The notes below the pieces were generated by a model that was not told the origin of the DNA, did no database searches, and saw only the letters and a list, made by a program, of their open reading frames with translations. 64,000 nucleotides of DNA. Origin: Bacillota bacterium (GTDB taxonomy: Bacteria > Bacillota > Bacilli > Paenibacillales > Paenibacillaceae). Positions 42,432 to 51,442 of the stretch are shown here, piece by piece. The DNA is taken from contig JAEWJS010000132.1 in NCBI GenBank assembly GCA_023386495.1, positions 1 to 64,000 on the forward strand, given 5' to 3'. How positions within the stretch are numbered: position 1 is the first letter of the stretch; the number at the start of each line of letters is the position of its first letter. The position numbers and the translations under genes were made by a program.

Positions 42432-44281
42432 AGGGCAGACGCCTCTTCCATACGATCCAAGTCAAGCTGATCATTATCTATGTCCTCCTCATCCTGATCG
42501 CGATGCAGCTGATCGGGGTGTACTTCATTAGCACGCTGAAGTCGTCGCTCAGCAGCTCGTTCACGAACAACCTGAACGAGCAGATGAACATGCTCACCGT
42601 CCTGGTGGAAGATACGCTCACTTCGGATCGCGTGCAGCAGGGCGAGACGACCGATGCGGAGATTACGCAGGATCTGAACAATCTCGTCAGCTCGCTCTTC
42701 AACATCAGCGAAGCGGAGATTCAGATCGTGGATGCGAACGGCAAGCTGCTAGCGACGTCGGTCGACGATCATCGCTCATACATCGGGCGGAAGAACACGG
42801 AGCTGGCGGTCAGCCGCGCGCTGCAGGGCATTCGCGACAATGAGGAAGAGATTATCGATTCGGACAATGTCCGCAAAAAGGTGATGGCACGTCCCGCATA
42901 CGATACGCGAGATGGCCAGAGCAAGGTCATCGGTGCCGTGTACATCGTCGCCTCGATGAAGGAAATGTACGAGACGGTGAACGGCATCAACCGGATCTTC
43001 GTCTCGGGGATGCTGATCGCGCTCGGCCTGACCGGCGTGCTCGGCGTGCTGCTGGCCCATACGATCACGAATCCGATCAAGGGGCTGACGCGCCAAGTAT
43101 CGGCGGTGGCCGAAGGCCGCTTCGACCAGCAGGTGCCGGTGTACAGCGATGACGAGATCGGCCATCTGAGCGAGGCATTCAACAATATGACCGAGCGGCT
43201 GCAGGAAGCGCTCTCCGCCAATGAGGAAGAGAAGGAGAAGCTGACGTCGATTCTCTCGAACATGAGCGACGGCGTCATTGCCGCGGACGAGCATGGCGTC
43301 GTCATTCTGACGAACCGCCGTGCGCGCGAGATGCTGGGGATCAAGGACGTCAGCGGCAATACGCTGTCCGCCGTGCTGGGGCTCGAGGAGAGCCGGATTC
43401 GCGAGCTGCAGACCGGCCTCGAGCATGCGGCGGTCATCCGGATGGACATGCCCGAACGCGAGGCGGAAGAGGAATGGCTGCTCCGCGTGACGTTCACCCC
43501 GATTCATCGCCGCGACAAGCGATCGGCGGGCACGATCGCGGTGCTGCAGGATGTCACCGAGCAAGAGAAGCTGGAGCGTTCGCGCCGCGAGTTCGTCGCG
43601 AACGTATCGCATGAGCTTCGAACGCCGCTGACGACGATCAAGAGCTATGTCGAGGCGCTCGACGACGGCGCGCTCGAGGAGCGGGAGCTTGCCTCGCGGT
43701 TCGTCGGGGTCATTCGCGGCGAATCCGAGCGGATGATTCGGCTCGTCACCGACCTGCTGCACCTGTCCCGGCTGGATTCGAATCAAGCGCCGCTGCGGCG
43801 CAAGGCCGTGAAGGTTCAGGAGATGCTCGAGGAGGTGTCTGACCGCTTCTCGTTCCAGCTGCGCCAGAAGCAGATCGGCAGCTCGGTTCTCATCGAGGAG
43901 GCGATCGACACGGCTTGGCTCGATCGCGACCAGATCGACCAAGTGCTGGATAACTTGATGTCCAATGCGATCAAGTATACGCAATCCGGCGGCCATATCG
44001 AGATCGCGGCACGCAGGCCGGATTCATCGTCGCTGGCGATCAGCGTGAAGGACAACGGCATGGGCATTCCGCAGAAGGATATTACGCGCATCTTCGAACG
44101 ATTCTACCGCGTCGACAAGGCAAGGTCGCGCAATATGGGCGGTACGGGCCTCGGCCTGTCTATTGCCCGGGAAATCATTAAGGCGCATGGCGGAACGGTT
44201 CAATTGGAATCCGAATGGAATGAAGGCACGACGGTAACGTTCACGCTGCCAACCTTGCACGAAGGGAGCGAGGCCGGATGA
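42428..44281 (+). CDS. walK: Sensor histidine kinase WalK (YycG)
   Basis: Membrane kinase partner of WalR. Of 617 residues: TM1 (about 13-35), extracytoplasmic Cache-like domain, TM2 (about 190-210), HAMP, PAS (SDGVIAADEHGVVILTN), HisKA with phospho-His395 in VANVSHELRTPLTT, and HATPase with DNLMSNAIKYTQ, DNGMGIPQKD and GGTGLGLSIA. ATGA overlap with walR. Confidence 0.97.
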   Translation: MKGRRLFHTIQVKLIIIYVLLILIAMQLIGVYFISTLKSSLSSSFTNNLNEQMNMLTVLVEDTLTSDRVQQGETTDAEITQDLNNLVSSLFNISEAEIQIVDANGKLLATSVDDHRSYIGRKNTELAVSRALQGIRDNEEEIIDSDNVRKKVMARPAYDTRDGQSKVIGAVYIVASMKEMYETVNGINRIFVSGMLIALGLTGVLGVLLAHTITNPIKGLTRQVSAVAEGRFDQQVPVYSDDEIGHLSEAFNNMTERLQEALSANEEEKEKLTSILSNMSDGVIAADEHGVVILTNRRAREMLGIKDVSGNTLSAVLGLEESRIRELQTGLEHAAVIRMDMPEREAEEEWLLRVTFTPIHRRDKRSAGTIAVLQDVTEQEKLERSRREFVANVSHELRTPLTTIKSYVEALDDGALEERELASRFVGVIRGESERMIRLVTDLLHLSRLDSNQAPLRRKAVKVQEMLEEVSDRFSFQLRQKQIGSSVLIEEAIDTAWLDRDQIDQVLDNLMSNAIKYTQSGGHIEIAARRPDSSSLAISVKDNGMGIPQKDITRIFERFYRVDKARSRNMGGTGLGLSIAREIIKAHGGTVQLESEWNEGTTVTFTLPTLHEGSEAG

Positions 44282-45903
44282 TCGAACGATTCAAGACAGG
44301 CGCGTTAGTCGTGCTGGTCGCGCTCAGTCTCGTGCAAAGCTATATGCTGGCCTATAGTGTGCCGACGCTGGGGGCCACTGTCAAAACCGAGCAGGAGTAC
44401 ATGTTAACGGAGACCATGGGAGAGACGGCGCGGATTGACCAGGTGATTTTTCCGGAGGATGTGGTGCTTCATCTCGGCGAAGATCGGCACAGCATCGTGT
44501 ATCCCGGAAGCGGGTTCTTCGACCGGATCTATAGCCGGATCGTGTCTTCTGAATTCTCCGGTTTCCAGCGCGTGACACCCAACGTGCGAAATTGGTCCGA
44601 GATGCGGCGAAGCGGGACTGGGGTCGAACTTCGATTCGGCGAGGGCATTCCGGTGCAGCTGCTGCAACGCTTGATGCGCATCGACGGCGATCTGCTGTTC
44701 CTTAGCGATTCGATCAATCGAATCCTGATCGTGAAGGAAGAGGATCGGATCGATCTGGATATCTACTTCTTCAGCTCGGATGGCATGACGGTGTACGAAC
44801 CGCTGCGCGCGAATGTATCGCTGTCAGACCTGGAGGACTTCGTCGGGCTCGGAGTGTATCTGACGCCTTATTATCTGTGGCGGGACGGCATCTATCTGCC
44901 TTCGACGCCGATCGAATCCGTGGAATACCGATTCAGCTATTCGGCGTATTCGCCGGAGCAGATGCAGCGCAATCTGTTCTTCGATTCGGAGAAGACGCGG
45001 TACCTGGAAGGACGGAACGGCTCGCAGATCTACACGGACGGCAAGCGCGGTCTGCAGCTGGAGTCCGGCGAGACCTGGATGGTCTATACGGATCCGGTGG
45101 CGCCGCCCGACAATCCGAACAACCTGACGAATAATGCGCTGGCTGCGCTGCAATTCGTGAATCAGCACGGCGGGTGGGACGGCATGCACCGGCTCATCGC
45201 GCCGAAGCGCGAGTCGGATGCAAGGACGATCCGGTTCCAGCAGTATTTCGGCCACTACCCGCTGATCGGCGCTTCGTTCCGCTACGGTCATATTAAGCTG
45301 GTGCTGCAGCAAGGCGTCGTCAGCGAATACGAACGTTCGCTGCTGACACGCGGACCGCGGACAGAAGAGAGCCTGCTGCGCTGGCTGCCCGGCGAAGAGG
45401 AGCTGCGCATGGCGCTGGAGAATTACGCGCGCCTGCGAGAGATCGTGGCGGTGTTCCCGGCGCAGTTCGTCTCGCTCACGGCCGAAGGCGAGCTGTACAT
45501 GGAGCCGGTATGGGCCGCAAGGCTCGAGAACGGCACGCTGCAGTCGATCATGCGTGCATTGCCTGTAGGCACAGTGGTGAACGTGCCGGATGAGCAGGAG
45601 GGCGAAGAGGCGGATCCTGCGGATAACGCGGGCAGTGAGGATAGTACGGATCGTGCGGATCATGCGGATCGTGTGGATAATGCGGACCGTGTGGATGGTG
45701 CGGACGACGGTATGCAGGAGACTAGCGCTGGCGCGATGGCGGAACCGCTTGTGCCGAAGGCGCCAACGTTAGGGAATCGTGAATCGCAGGTGGCAGAGGA
45801 TACCGAGTCCGAGCAAGGCCCGGGTAACGATCCTGAGCCGGAACCGGATGCGTCGAATGCGTCGGATACGCCAGAGGAATCGAATGATGCTGCTGAGGAA
45901 TAA
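44278..45903 (+). CDS. walH: WalK regulator WalH (YycH)
   Basis: YycH-type membrane protein that restrains WalK in B. subtilis. One N-terminal membrane helix (ALVVLVALSLVQSYMLAYS), then an extracytoplasmic YycH domain. The C-terminal ~100 residues are an acidic low-complexity tail absent from the Bacillus protein, including a nonapeptide-free xAD/xVD tripeptide repeat. Start overlaps the walK stop. 541 residues, longer than usual because of the tail. Confidence 0.92.
   Translation: MIERFKTGALVVLVALSLVQSYMLAYSVPTLGATVKTEQEYMLTETMGETARIDQVIFPEDVVLHLGEDRHSIVYPGSGFFDRIYSRIVSSEFSGFQRVTPNVRNWSEMRRSGTGVELRFGEGIPVQLLQRLMRIDGDLLFLSDSINRILIVKEEDRIDLDIYFFSSDGMTVYEPLRANVSLSDLEDFVGLGVYLTPYYLWRDGIYLPSTPIESVEYRFSYSAYSPEQMQRNLFFDSEKTRYLEGRNGSQIYTDGKRGLQLESGETWMVYTDPVAPPDNPNNLTNNALAALQFVNQHGGWDGMHRLIAPKRESDARTIRFQQYFGHYPLIGASFRYGHIKLVLQQGVVSEYERSLLTRGPRTEESLLRWLPGEEELRMALENYARLREIVAVFPAQFVSLTAEGELYMEPVWAARLENGTLQSIMRALPVGTVVNVPDEQEGEEADPADNAGSEDSTDRADHADRVDNADRVDGADDGMQETSAGAMAEPLVPKAPTLGNRESQVAEDTESEQGPGNDPEPEPDASNASDTPEESNDAAEE
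45652..45705 (+). repeat. Six 9-bp tandem repeats in the walH tail
   Basis: Units such as CGTGCGGAT, CATGCGGAT, CGTGTGGAT and AATGCGGAC repeat six times in frame, giving R-A-D, H-A-D, R-V-D, N-A-D, R-V-D, G-A-D. Length variation would keep the frame. Confidence 0.85.
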
Positions 45904-45921
45904 GGAGAGGAGGTCGGCGGA

Positions 45922-46737
45922 ATGGACTGGGGCCGAGCCAAGAGCGTATTGATCATCTCATTCTTAATCTTGAACGTGATACTCGGCTACCAGCTCTGGC
46001 TGGACATGCGCGAGCGCTTGAACACGAACGTGGATCTGGCGGACTTGGCGCCGGAGACGCTTCGGATCATGCAAGAGAAGAACATTCGTCTGCCGGCCAA
46101 CATTCCGTCCGAGACGCCTCGATTATCCGAGCTGACGTTCCGGTACACGTCGCGAGCGGGATTAACCGACAAAATCCGCCTGGAAACGCCTGTGAACAGC
46201 AGGATTGCTTTTTACGAGAGCGAATTATTAGAAGGACTAGGTTCCACGATTCCGCAGCTGGAGCAATATCGATTCGACGTGCCGACCCGGCGGGACGATG
46301 CGTTCGTGTTCCATCGGCTCAGCGAAGACGGTCGGCCGATGTTCGACGTGAAGCTGGAGCTGTACTATAGCAATCAGAAGATCGATGCCTACCGGCAGGA
46401 TCTGATCGAGATCGTCGAGACGAAGCCGGGCGGCGAAGATGACGAACAGTCGGGAGCGACCGTGCTCGCGGCATCGAAGGCGGTCACGAATCTGATCGAG
46501 AACTATCTGCAGGCGGGGTCGGTGATCAGGGAAGTGCTCCTCGGGTATCACGGGCAGATTTTCAACTCGGATGATATTCAGGCTGCCGAGCCGGCATGGC
46601 GGGTGCTGCTCGAGGACGGGACGGTCTATTACGTCAATGCGATTAGCGCCGAGGTCGTGACGGAGGGCGATTCGCCAGGAGCGTCTGAGGTGCAGGGAGA
46701 CGGGGCGGATGCATCCCCGGATGACATCGCCGAATAG
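45922..46737 (+). CDS. walI: WalK regulator WalI (YycI)
   Basis: YycI-type membrane protein, partner of WalH. An N-terminal membrane helix (SVLIISFLILNVILGYQLWLDM) is followed by the YycI domain and an acidic tail. GGAGG is 8 nt before the ATG. 271 residues, about family length. Fourth gene of the wal operon. Confidence 0.92.
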   Translation: MDWGRAKSVLIISFLILNVILGYQLWLDMRERLNTNVDLADLAPETLRIMQEKNIRLPANIPSETPRLSELTFRYTSRAGLTDKIRLETPVNSRIAFYESELLEGLGSTIPQLEQYRFDVPTRRDDAFVFHRLSEDGRPMFDVKLELYYSNQKIDAYRQDLIEIVETKPGGEDDEQSGATVLAASKAVTNLIENYLQAGSVIREVLLGYHGQIFNSDDIQAAEPAWRVLLEDGTVYYVNAISAEVVTEGDSPGASEVQGDGADASPDDIAE

Positions 46738-46777
46738 AGAGAGATCGAGCGGAAGAGAGAAAGGACTAGAGAAACTT

Positions 46778-47587
46778 ATGGGAATCCGATTTACGGTGCT
46801 GGCCAGCGGATCGACAGGCAATGCCACCGTGGTCCAGACAGATGAGGCGACCTTGCTGGTGGATGCCGGGCTGAGCGCCAAGAAGCTGGACGAGCTGATG
46901 CGGGAGAGAGGCGTGGCGGGCAAGGATATCAACGGGATTTTTGTCACGCACGAGCATTCGGATCATATCAAGGGGCTGGGCGCATTCGCGCGGAAGTACG
47001 AGCTCCCGGTGTACGCGAACGATGCGACTTGGGGAGCGATGGATAAGCATGTCGGCGCGATCGCGGACAGTAACCGGCGGATCGTAGCCACCGGGCAGTC
47101 GATCGAATTCGGCGACCTTCGCGTCGAATCGTTCCCGATCTCGCATGATGCCGCGGAGCCGGTGGGATACTGCTTCAACGACGGGGAGTGCAAGCTGAGC
47201 CTCGTGACCGACCTCGGCTACATGAGCGACAAGGTGAAGCGGGTGGCGATCGATTCGGATGTGCTGGTGTTGGAGTCGAACCATGACATCGAGATGCTCC
47301 GGATGGGACGGTATCCCTGGAATATCAAGCGGCGGATTCTAAGCGACATCGGACACTTGTCCAACGAAGCGGCAGGCGAAGCGCTGGCTGAGCTGCTGAC
47401 GGACCGGACGAAGCGCGTCTACTTGGCGCATCTGAGCTTGGATCATAATCTTCAGGAGCTTGCGCGGATGACCGTGCAGTCTACTCTGGAGGATCATGGC
47501 ATATTCTATAAGAAGGATGAGAATGTGCTGCGTCACACTTACCATGACCGGTCTACGCCTTGGGATGAAGTAAGGAAGCGGGCGTAG
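46778..47587 (+). CDS. walJ: MBL-fold hydrolase WalJ (YycJ)
   Basis: Metallo-beta-lactamase-fold nuclease of the wal operon. Of 269 residues: FTVLASGSTGNATVVQT, the metal motif THEHSDHIKGL, SHDAAEPVGY, LVTDLGY and AHLSLDHN. YycJ is reported as a 5'-3' exonuclease linked to mismatch repair. The ATG at 46778 matches the family N-terminus; longer in-frame extensions overlap walI. Its last 35 bp overlap a convergent small gene. Confidence 0.94.
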   Translation: MGIRFTVLASGSTGNATVVQTDEATLLVDAGLSAKKLDELMRERGVAGKDINGIFVTHEHSDHIKGLGAFARKYELPVYANDATWGAMDKHVGAIADSNRRIVATGQSIEFGDLRVESFPISHDAAEPVGYCFNDGECKLSLVTDLGYMSDKVKRVAIDSDVLVLESNHDIEMLRMGRYPWNIKRRILSDIGHLSNEAAGEALAELLTDRTKRVYLAHLSLDHNLQELARMTVQSTLEDHGIFYKKDENVLRHTYHDRSTPWDEVRKRA

Positions 47588-47804
47588 TCGGACGGACAAG
47601 CGGCTCGTCGCTGCGAGAGATCGACTGGACGGCAGCGTCGATTTCCTCCATACTAAGAATGCCCTTCGCGACGAGTACGTCAAGAAGGGAGCTGTACGCG
47701 AGAAGGATGCGGTATTGCTGGTCCTTCAAGTCGGCCACGGCACCGGCAAGATTCACTTGCTCCCATGCGGTATTGCGGGGCGAGGGCTTGGCATTCTTGT
47801 TCAT
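47553..47804 (-). CDS. Small hypothetical protein, convergent with walJ
   Basis: Eighty-three residues with a helical centre (EQVNLAGAVADLKDQQYRILLAYSSLLDVLVAKGILSMEEIDAAV) resembling a short four-helix-type domain; no family recognised. AAGGAGAGG lies 8 nt before the ATG. Overlaps walJ's 3' end by 35 bp. Confidence 0.6.
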   Translation of the reverse strand: MNKNAKPSPRNTAWEQVNLAGAVADLKDQQYRILLAYSSLLDVLVAKGILSMEEIDAAVQSISRSDEPLVRPTTPASLLHPKA

Positions 47805-47925
47805 GCAGAATCCTCTCCTTCAAGTAATCTATTACTCTTACTATTGTAGTCCGATATGCCGAAAACATTCCTAATAGAAGAAAATAAGTCTTGATGCTCA
47901 TGGCGGCATCGAGAGGAGCGATAGC

Positions 47926-49257
47926 ATGGGCTTGTTCGATGACGATTTCTATTCCACCCGCGTATCCCGCAAGGCGCGGTCCGGATCCGGCAAGGATGAA
48001 TGGGGCTTCCGGAGACGAAGCGGGACGGGCTGGGGCCCTGTGCCGATTGCTTTTGCCTCCTCGATCGTAAGCGCGCTGGGTGCTGTCCTGCTGTTCGGCA
48101 TGATCTTCGGATTCGGAGGGGGAGCGGGAGGCGGCAGCGACGGCAAGGGCGCCGGGCTGGCGCCGGTCCAGACTGTCGATACGGCAGAGCGCATCATTCA
48201 GGCTTCCGCTAAGGTGAGGCCGGCTGTGGTCAGCATTATTAATGAGCAGATGCTGCCGGCAGGCGGCTTCTGGGATATGCCCGATGAGGACGACAGCTCG
48301 GAGGAAGGGCTGGAGCCGGAAGAGGAGAATACGCTGCAGCAAGCGAGCGTGGGCTCCGGGGTTATATTCGATAAGGTAGACGGCAATGCTAGAATCATAA
48401 CGAACTATCACGTCGTGGACGGCGCGGATGCGCTGAAGGCGGTGCTCGTCAGCGGCGAGATCCTCGAGGCGAAGGTTATCGGCAAGGACCAGATCTCGGA
48501 TCTGGCCGTGCTCGAGGTCGATGGGGACGGCATCGATACGGTGGTCGAGGTCGGCGACTCGAATAAGCTGCGCGACGGGGAGACGGTCATCGCGATCGGC
48601 AATCCGCTGGGCCTGGGCGATTCGCTCACGATGGGCATCATCAGCAAGAGCCAGCGGGTTATCCCGGTCTCGCTGGGGCAGGACGGCATCTACGATTGGG
48701 AGCAAGAGGTCATCCAGATCGACGCTTCGATCAATCAAGGCAACAGCGGCGGTGCCCTCGTGAACCTGAACGGCCAAGTCATCGGCATCAACAGCATGAA
48801 GGTGGCCGATTACGGCGTTGAGGGCCTGGGCTTCGCGATTCCGATGCATAACGCGATGCCGGTCATTGACGAGTTGACGAAGCACGGGAAGGTGCTGCGG
48901 CCTTACCTCGGCGTCTATACGCTGGATCTGGACCAATACTTGTTCCAGCAGGCGATGCCGGAGCTGGGCGGCGGCGCGGCTGAGGAAGACGAGGCGGAGG
49001 ATGAGCTGAAGCTCCCTGCGGGCGTCAAGGAAGGCGTCATCGTCTTGGAGGCGGTCGGACCGGCGAAGGCAGCGGGCCTGAAGTTCAACGATGTCATCGT
49101 GAAGCTGGATCAGCAAGCCGTGGGCAGCACGATGGAGCTTCGCAAGTATCTGTACAGCAGCAAGAAGATCGGCGATTCGATCGAAGTGTCCTACTATCGG
49201 GGCGGCAAGCTGGAGAAGCTAAGCTTCAAGCTGGCAGAGAAGGCCGACGAGGAATAA
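47926..49257 (+). CDS. htrA: HtrA-type membrane serine protease
   Basis: DegP/HtrA (YycK) protease for misfolded envelope proteins. Of 443 residues: cytoplasmic N-terminus, membrane helix (about 40-62), Gly-rich linker, then trypsin-like domain with catalytic His162 (TNYHVVDG), Asp192 (SDLAVLEV) and Ser274 (QGNSGGALVN), and a C-terminal PDZ domain (GVIVLEAVGPAKAAGLKFNDVI). All triad residues present. GAGGAG precedes the start. Same location after walJ as in Bacillus. Confidence 0.95.
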   Translation: MGLFDDDFYSTRVSRKARSGSGKDEWGFRRRSGTGWGPVPIAFASSIVSALGAVLLFGMIFGFGGGAGGGSDGKGAGLAPVQTVDTAERIIQASAKVRPAVVSIINEQMLPAGGFWDMPDEDDSSEEGLEPEEENTLQQASVGSGVIFDKVDGNARIITNYHVVDGADALKAVLVSGEILEAKVIGKDQISDLAVLEVDGDGIDTVVEVGDSNKLRDGETVIAIGNPLGLGDSLTMGIISKSQRVIPVSLGQDGIYDWEQEVIQIDASINQGNSGGALVNLNGQVIGINSMKVADYGVEGLGFAIPMHNAMPVIDELTKHGKVLRPYLGVYTLDLDQYLFQQAMPELGGGAAEEDEAEDELKLPAGVKEGVIVLEAVGPAKAAGLKFNDVIVKLDQQAVGSTMELRKYLYSSKKIGDSIEVSYYRGGKLEKLSFKLAEKADEE

Positions 49258-49281
49258 GCGAGAGAAGGTATAGAGCGACGT

Positions 49282-49449
49282 ATGTATTGTGTATGCAAGC
49301 AGCATGTGGAATTGGCATTGGATAAGTTCGTGGATGAGTATGAAGACGCGCCGGACATGGTCGACCTGTCGGCGACGGAGTTCGCGGATTGGGATCCGCC
49401 GCGCAAGTGCGATCTGTGCGATGAGGCGGCAGAGGTGCTGGTGGTGTAG
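49282..49449 (+). CDS. CxxH/CxxC small protein
   Basis: Fifty-five residues, too short for many gene finders. MYCVCKQHVELALDKF carries Cys-x2-His and RKCDLCDEAAEVLV carries Cys-x2-Cys, so one zinc is likely bound. Matches the CxxH/CxxC family found between htrA and rlmH in Bacillales. The ribosome-binding site is weak. Confidence 0.8.
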   Translation: MYCVCKQHVELALDKFVDEYEDAPDMVDLSATEFADWDPPRKCDLCDEAAEVLVV

Positions 49450-49594
49450 GGTCCAGCGGTATGGATGGATGGTGCAGTGTAGGTAGACGGGGCTCTCTTC
49501 GCGTAGGCGGAGGGAGCTTTGTTGCGTGATGGGGTGGAGGTGGGAGTGTCTTCTTGCGTCGTTGTTGGCTATTTTCGCCTCGGCGGCGTGCTGG

Positions 49595-49664
49595 AGTTCG
49601 GATTCGCCGAACTATTGTGAGGGATGGAGAGTGCAGTGAGCATGTAGTTCGGAATCGTCGAACT
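49595..49664. repeat. Pair of AGTTCG-N7-CGAACT palindromes
   Basis: AGTTCG/CGAACT with a 7-nt loop at 49595-49613 and again at 49646-49664; a half-copy (CGAACTACATG, 49719-49729) matches the second copy's flank in inverse orientation. No gene is seen in 49450-49837. Confidence 0.6.
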
Positions 49665-49751
49665 GCTGGCATGTTATGGCACCTAGGAGCTGAAATGATG
49701 ACTGCAAGTGGGCATAATCGAACTACATGAGCATGCGTTGCATGCGTACAT

Positions 49752-49775
49752 GCTATAATTCGAGTAACTCGAATT
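49752..49775 (+). promoter_or_regulatory. Extended -10 promoter with overlapping palindrome, before rlmH
   Basis: TGCTATAAT (49751-49759 region) is an extended -10. It overlaps AATTCGAG-TAA-CTCGAATT (49757-49775), a perfect 8-bp inverted repeat at the presumed start site, placed as an operator would be. No good -35. Confidence 0.45.
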
Positions 49776-49837
49776 GCCGGCTGATGCGATGCGTGCGAGC
49801 ATGGAATGACACGGAATGAGGAAGGGGCAGCGCAACG

Positions 49838-50317
49838 ATGTTCATACAGATTGCTGCAGTGGGTCGGTTGAAGGAGAAATATCTAGTGGACGGCATAGCC
49901 GAGTATGCGAAGCGGCTGCGTCCTTACGTGAAGTTCGACGTGTTGGAGGTTCCGGACGAGAAGGCGCCGGAGACGATGAGTGCGGCTGAGGAGGCACAGG
50001 TGCGCGACCGCGAGGGCGATCGCTTGCTGGGGCTGATCAAGCCGGATGCGCATGTCGTGGCGCTGGCGCTGGACGGCGAACTCTGGTCGAGCGAGGACCT
50101 GGCGGCGCAGCTGGACAAGCTGGGCACATACGGCAAGAGCCATGTCGTGTTCGTCATCGGCGGGTCGAATGGGCTGTCGCCAGCCGTGCTGCGGCGTGCC
50201 CAGCAGAAACTCAGCTTCGGGCGCATGACGCTGCCCCACCAGCTGATGCGACTGGTGCTAGTGGAGCAGGTGTACAGGGCGGTGAAGATTAATCGCGGGG
50301 AACCGTACCATAAGTAA
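49838..50317 (+). CDS. rlmH: 23S rRNA pseudouridine1915 N3-methyltransferase RlmH
   Basis: SPOUT methyltransferase (orfX in staphylococci). 159 residues, with FVIGGSNGLSPAVLRRA and RMTLPHQLMRLVLVEQVYRAVKINRGEPYHK; the C-terminal PYHK is the conserved end that also forms the SCC attachment site. Its last 22 bp recur at 52154-52175. Confidence 0.97.
   Translation: MFIQIAAVGRLKEKYLVDGIAEYAKRLRPYVKFDVLEVPDEKAPETMSAAEEAQVRDREGDRLLGLIKPDAHVVALALDGELWSSEDLAAQLDKLGTYGKSHVVFVIGGSNGLSPAVLRRAQQKLSFGRMTLPHQLMRLVLVEQVYRAVKINRGEPYHK
50296..50317 (+). repeat. Left direct repeat (att-like), end of rlmH
   Basis: CGGGGAACCGTA-C-CA-T-AAGTAA, comprising the last codons and stop of rlmH. Differs from the right copy at two positions only. 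Confidence 0.75.
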
Positions 50318-50385
50318 AACGAATGCTTCATCCTACAGAATCCAAGCGGGTGTTAGAGGCACCATGATTCCAGGTTGTACCAAAA

Positions 50386-50424
50386 GTGACAATATTGTCA
50401 CCTACGTGTCTAATATGTCACCTA
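50386..50424. promoter_or_regulatory. Palindrome plus 20-bp-spaced direct repeats
   Basis: GTGACAATATTGTCAC (50386-50401) is a perfect 16-bp palindrome; TGTCACCTA occurs at 50396-50404 and 50416-50424, exactly two helical turns apart. Either an operator for the hydrolase gene or the worn end of an IS21-type element. Confidence 0.45.
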
Positions 50425-50568
50425 AACCGAGCGACAAGGCATAATTTCCAAATGTACAATAAATATACAAACTCAAGGGACAGCCCTGACTGACGATGCA
50501 AACGAGGATCAAATGTACGGGTTGTAGCCTTACGAGTTTTAGACAAAGATAATGGAGGAGAGAGAAAG

Positions 50569-51405
50569 ATGGCAAAGGTTACAGTTGGACACGAAAATGG
50601 CATTGCTGTAGAGCTTCATTACGAGGATGTAGGAACGGGTAGACCGGTTGTATTGATTCACGGTTGGCCGCTTAGCGGGCGATCCTGGGAGAAGCAGGTG
50701 CCTGCATTGGTAGAAGCCGGTTACCGAGTAATTACATACGACCGCCGCGGGTTCGGTCAATCTTCACAGCCTTGGGATGGTTACGACTACGATACATTTG
50801 CGGCGGACTTGAATAAATTGATCTTGCATTTGGACCTTCACGATGTGACGCTGGTCGGTTTCTCAATGGGTGGAGGAGAAGTATCGCGTTACATTGGTAC
50901 CTATGGAACAGAGCGTGTGGCAAAAGCGGTGTTAGCCGGCGCAATTCCTCCGTTTCTGCACAAAACTTCAGATAATCCGGACGGCGGATTCGACGATGCG
51001 ACCATCCAGGGTTTCCTAGACGGGGTGAAAGCCGATCGATTGGCGTTCATAGACGCGTTCATGACAAACTTCTTCGCATCAGGTGAGCGAACCGATCTGG
51101 TTTCGGAAGCGTTCCGTCTATATAACCGCGATATCGCAGCCTTCGCGTCACCGAAGGGCACGCTGGATTGCATCTCGGCATTTAGCTATACGGATTTCCG
51201 CGGAGACTTAGAGAAGTTCAACTTGCCAACGCTTGTTCTTCATGGTGACGCTGACGCGATTGTACCTGTAGAAATTAGCGGTCAGAAGGCGCATGAGCGA
51301 ATTGCAGGCAGTCAGTTAGTCGTCATTAAGGGCGGACCGCACGGATTTAATGCTACTCATGCAGAAGAATTTAATCATGCTTTGGTTAAATTCTTAAATG
51401 CCTAA
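50569..51405 (+). CDS. Alpha/beta hydrolase, cofactor-free haloperoxidase type
   Basis: 278 residues with the non-haem haloperoxidase pattern: oxyanion HGWPLSGRSWEKQ, DRRGFGQSSQPW, nucleophile Ser in GFSMGGGEVSRY, catalytic Asp in HGDADAIVP and His in GGPHGFNATH. Such proteins act as esterases or perhydrolases. Codon use is less GC-rich than the core genes. GGAGGAG precedes the ATG. The downstream Dps-like gene starts 37 bp on, so they form one operon. Confidence 0.9.
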   Translation: MAKVTVGHENGIAVELHYEDVGTGRPVVLIHGWPLSGRSWEKQVPALVEAGYRVITYDRRGFGQSSQPWDGYDYDTFAADLNKLILHLDLHDVTLVGFSMGGGEVSRYIGTYGTERVAKAVLAGAIPPFLHKTSDNPDGGFDDATIQGFLDGVKADRLAFIDAFMTNFFASGERTDLVSEAFRLYNRDIAAFASPKGTLDCISAFSYTDFRGDLEKFNLPTLVLHGDADAIVPVEISGQKAHERIAGSQLVVIKGGPHGFNATHAEEFNHALVKFLNA

Positions 51406-51442
51406 TGGAATGCAAGAGCCGCGCTGCCCAGGAGGACGAGTA

